The notes under the pieces were generated by a model. It had not been told where the DNA came from. It did no database searches and was given only the letters and a program-made list of their open reading frames with translations. 64,000 bases of DNA from Hymenobacter translucens (lineage in GTDB: Bacteria; Bacteroidota; Bacteroidia; Cytophagales; Hymenobacteraceae): positions 1-64,000 of the forward strand of contig NZ_JAJERB010000008.1 in NCBI RefSeq assembly GCF_020685205.1. The letters run 5' to 3'. The position numbers and the translations under genes are program-made. Shown here in pieces: positions 61,485 to 64,000 of the stretch; position 1 is the first letter of the stretch; each line of letters begins with the position of its first letter.

Positions 61485-61960
61485 ACAGCAGACAGCTCAG
61501 CAGGAACAGAGTCCGGTCCCGTGCCCGATGCTGACCGGGAAATCGGTCCGGAGGCAAATAGGCGCATCGGCTTCCACAACCGCCAGAATTTATGTTTTTG
61601 CCAGTGCTACTACTACTCCGCACACGGTTTTCATTATTAATGCAAAGCCAATTAATTCAGCAATGAGTTTTTTAATCTCTGTTTAATTTGATCGATAAAT
61701 CAACAGTCCAATTCTGCATAAATTATCATTCCATAATTTGATATTAAACCGAGAAATAAAGTCGATTAAAAATTCTAATTTGTTTTCCCATATATATAAA
61801 GTTAGTCTCGCCCAACTAAAAGAATCAACCGACCAACAGTGGAATAGGCAGGACGAAAATGCGGCTCCCCACCTGAGGTAGGGAGCCGCTTCTTTGTGGC
61901 TTGTTTGCAATAAGGCAATACCGCTCAGGCTGGCGAGTGCCGCTGGGCCGGTACCGTTGG
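61485..61960. other. 476-bp intergenic region with an AT-rich block
   Basis: No credible gene is seen. About 61590-61815 is much richer in A and T than the rest of the window (for example TAATTTGATCGATAAATC and CCATATATATAAAGTTAG). The minus-strand terminator of the CHRD gene lies at 61861-61897. Confidence 0.6.
61861..61897 (-). terminator. Terminator after the CHRD lipoprotein gene
   Basis: GCGGCTCCC pairs with GGGAGCCGC across a short loop. On the minus strand it is followed by ATTTTCG. It lies about 65-100 nt past the stop codon. Confidence 0.75.
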
Positions 61961-62398
61961 CTAGCGCTTGGTGATGTTCCCGCGGATTTCTCCGTTCGGA
62001 GAGTTCGTCGAGTGTATGTTCACGTACATGCCATTGCTGAGCAGATTCTGGGCCTGCTCATCCGTCAGCGTGACGGTTCCGGTGATGGGCGAGGCCAGGG
62101 ATGCGAAGGGAATAGCCACCGAGCCATTGTTGCCTGGGGTGCCGGTATGGATGTGGGCGTTCGAAGGTGTGATGCCCGTGTAGGTCACGGTGTAAGCCAG
62201 CTGACGGCTGGAGGCCGTGTACGTTCCGGTGAAGGAGCCGGTAGCCGTGGAAGGATTCACCGGGACCTGCTGGGCCCCGTTGATGGTCGCCGTCAGGTTG
62301 GCGTTGGTGTTGATCAGCGAAGGGGTTTCGGGCTCATCCTCACAGGCGGTAAGCGCACCGAACAGCAGAACAAACAGGGACAGGTAAATACTTTTCAT
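61961..62398 (-). CDS. CHRD domain lipoprotein
   Basis: A 145-residue lipoprotein with lipobox LFGALTAC (about Cys19). The mature part is a single CHRD domain: NANLTATINGAQQVPVNPST, ATGSFTGTY, LAYTVTYTGITPSNAHIHTG and YVNIHSTNSPNGEIRGNI. CHRD domains resemble those of chordin and are common in bacterial secreted proteins of unknown role. It is divergent from the TonB receptor at 62670. Confidence 0.92.
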   Translation of the reverse strand: MKSIYLSLFVLLFGALTACEDEPETPSLINTNANLTATINGAQQVPVNPSTATGSFTGTYTASSRQLAYTVTYTGITPSNAHIHTGTPGNNGSVAIPFASLASPITGTVTLTDEQAQNLLSNGMYVNIHSTNSPNGEIRGNITKR

Positions 62399-62669
62399 TA
62401 GGCAGAAAAAAAGGTGAATGATGTGGGTCGATAACTTTCATCTGGTTGAAAGGTTTTTCGTCGGGTGAAAAAAATCTGATATTTTTTTTAATAAATAATT
62501 TATCAAACCAGCGCTAAACAAATTACTGGTTTCTGACTTTTCACCGGAGCTATTCCATTAAAGGTCTCACCCGGACAGCCAAAAGGAATACCGCTGTATT
62601 ACTCCGTCCCGAGCCATAGCCTGGCCTATTCCTGAATTCATCACCGCTTGCTTCTGACCACACCGTTAC

Positions 62670-64000
62670 ATGACTAACTCTACTCTGGGGCTCCTGCTGC
62701 TCAGCACCACGCTGGGCGTTGGCCTGATTTCCACTGCCGCGCAGGCGCAAGCTCCGGCGGCTTCCCCCACGGCTTCGGCTTCGGCCAGCCTCACCGGGCA
62801 GATTTCATCGGCCCAGGGCGTGGCCCAGCCGAACAGCGCGGTCACCATCATTTTGCTGGCCACCGGAGCCCGGAAATCCACGACCAGCAACGAGCAGGGC
62901 ACTTTTACGCTGACGGGCCTCAGCGCCGGCGGGCCCTACCTGGTGCAGATCCAGCAGCCCGGCTTCCGGCCCCAGACAATTACCAACGTGTTCCTGCAGG
63001 AAGGTCGCGCTACTCCTCTCACCGTCGCCCTGAACCCCGAAACAGTGGCCGTAGGTACCCGCCGCGACGACCGGACCGCTCTGGAGTCGGCCGTACCGGT
63101 TGACGTGGTCAGCATCAGCGACCTGGTGCGGACTGTTCCCCAAACCGACCTGACCCAGCTGCTGCACTATACGGTGCCGGCCTTCAACTCGACCCGGCAA
63201 ACGGCGGCCGGGGGCTCCGACCACGTGGACCCTTCCAACCTGCGCGGCCTGGGCACCGACCAGATGCTGGTGCTCGTGAACGGCAAGCGCCGCCACACCA
63301 CGGCCCTGGTAAACCTGCTCAGCAACCGCGGCCTGGGCAGCGTAGGCACCGACCTGAACACGCTGCCCAGCCTGGGCGTGGAGCGGGTGGAAGTACTGCG
63401 CGACGGAGCTGCCGCCCAGTACGGCTCCGATGCCATTGCCGGCGTGATGAACATCAGCCTGAAAAGCGACAACAACGCGGGCAGCGCCCTCGTCAACACC
63501 GGCATCACGACCGAGGGCGACGGCTTGGCTACCCTGGTCGGGGTCAACAAAGGCTTCCGCCTGGGTCAGAAGGGCTTTCTGAACCTGACCGCCGACGCTG
63601 ACTTCCGGGACCGGACCACCCGGGGCTACAACCGCAACCCGCTGGTCTCCCCGGTCTTCGCCCTCAATAACCCGGCGAAAGAGCAGTTCCGACTTGATTC
63701 CGTAGGCCGCACCTACCAGGACTACGAGCAGCGCAACGGCGACGCCCGGGTGCGCAACGTGCGCGGGCTGGTCAACGCCCGCGTGGAGTATTCCGACCGG
63801 GTGGCTTTCTACGGCTTCGGGGGCTATAACTTCCGCCGGGGCCAGGCCTCCACGCTGTGGGTGCTGCCCGCCAAGCAGAGACCTGACATCGTGGAGGAGC
63901 TGTTCCCCCTGGGCTACGAGCCCCAGGTCAACACCCGTATTCACGACGCGGCCGGCACAGTGGGCGTGCAGCTCAACAGCGGCCCAAGCAAGTGGACCCT
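62670..64000 (+). CDS. TonB-dependent receptor, N-terminal part (runs off the window)
   Basis: The first 443 codons of a receptor are present; the frame is open to the right edge. A signal peptide (MTNSTLGLLLLSTTLGVGLI, ending AQAQA) is followed by a carboxypeptidase-regulatory-like domain (about 45-120: LTGQISSAQGVAQPNSAV, GTFTLTGLSAGGPYLVQI) and a plug: VDVVSISDLVRTVPQTDLTQ, NLRGLGTDQMLVLVNGKRRH, GVERVEVLRDGAAAQYGSDA, IAGVMNISLK. The NGKRRH and GAAAQYGSDAIAGV blocks are typical of receptors of the FecA/BtuB-like group. The substrate is unknown. The upstream 270 bp is AT-rich and holds the divergent promoters. Confidence 0.93.
   Translation, partial: MTNSTLGLLLLSTTLGVGLISTAAQAQAPAASPTASASASLTGQISSAQGVAQPNSAVTIILLATGARKSTTSNEQGTFTLTGLSAGGPYLVQIQQPGFRPQTITNVFLQEGRATPLTVALNPETVAVGTRRDDRTALESAVPVDVVSISDLVRTVPQTDLTQLLHYTVPAFNSTRQTAAGGSDHVDPSNLRGLGTDQMLVLVNGKRRHTTALVNLLSNRGLGSVGTDLNTLPSLGVERVEVLRDGAAAQYGSDAIAGVMNISLKSDNNAGSALVNTGITTEGDGLATLVGVNKGFRLGQKGFLNLTADADFRDRTTRGYNRNPLVSPVFALNNPAKEQFRLDSVGRTYQDYEQRNGDARVRNVRGLVNARVEYSDRVAFYGFGGYNFRRGQASTLWVLPAKQRPDIVEELFPLGYEPQVNTRIHDAAGTVGVQLNSGPSKWT

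Noticed and set aside
61683..61910. A 75-codon minus-strand frame in the AT-rich block
   Set aside because: It runs through the CHRD terminator and has no recognisable features.
1..64000. Search for CRISPR arrays, tRNA or rRNA genes, prophage and insertion sequences
   Set aside because: No regularly spaced repeats, cloverleaf sequences, transposase or phage proteins were recognised by eye. A covariance and profile search would be needed to exclude small RNAs.

Overview
The window looks like a chromosomal segment from a high-GC member of the Bacteroidota, most likely Hymenobacter or a close relative. This is inferred from SusC/SusD pairs, several secreted proteins with type IX secretion (T9SS) C-terminal sorting domains, TonB receptors with N-terminal carboxypeptidase-like domains, a DUF4249-type lipoprotein, and promoters of the TTG-N18-TAnnTTTG type. 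No rRNA, tRNA, CRISPR array, transposase or phage gene was recognised.

Region 1 (1-22604) is a pectin-utilisation locus. One minus-strand operon reads SusC, SusD, a KdgF-like cupin, a fused pectin methylesterase/PL10 pectate lyase, tagaturonate reductase (uxaB) and the first codons of uronate isomerase (uxaC). Around it lie a secreted endonuclease I, a GH43 enzyme, a large T9SS pectin esterase, two tandem T9SS pectate lyases and a PL1 lipoprotein lyase. Together they can de-esterify pectin, cut the polygalacturonate, import oligomers and carry galacturonate to altronate. Four transcription units carry the same 35-bp motif, in the direction of the gene and 36-37 bp upstream of a TAAYATYAG-like promoter element. 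It defines a local regulon whose regulator is not in the window.

Region 2 (22605-25877) is a sulfur-responsive unit. A consensus promoter and a canonical SAM-I (S-box) riboswitch are followed by a 17-codon open frame ending in three cysteine codons. Then come a RimK-like ATP-grasp gene of unknown function and an SfnG/SsuD-like flavin monooxygenase gene. This is the best candidate for an undescribed system: a leader that could sense both SAM and cysteine, in front of an unusual gene pair.

Region 3 (25881-42550) holds a predicted propeller protein, a RICIN/PD40/OmpA envelope protein, a NarL-type response regulator with two TPR histidine kinases, two secreted amidohydrolase-family proteins (one a double-domain fusion), a small Tudor-like protein, an APC amino-acid permease and a T9SS photosynthesis-stability-factor-like protein.

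Region 4 (42551-64000) holds a metallo-beta-lactamase/rhodanese protein, SbcD-SbcC, an uncharacterised protein, an HNH protein, an exported protein, thioredoxin, a TonB receptor with a DUF4249 lipoprotein, a small lipoprotein, purine nucleoside phosphorylase, SppA, RarA, an EamA transporter, a CHRD lipoprotein and the start of another TonB receptor. Several families of short intergenic palindromic repeats occur, and two of them seem to have been absorbed into coding sequence (35395-35460 and 37202-37240).
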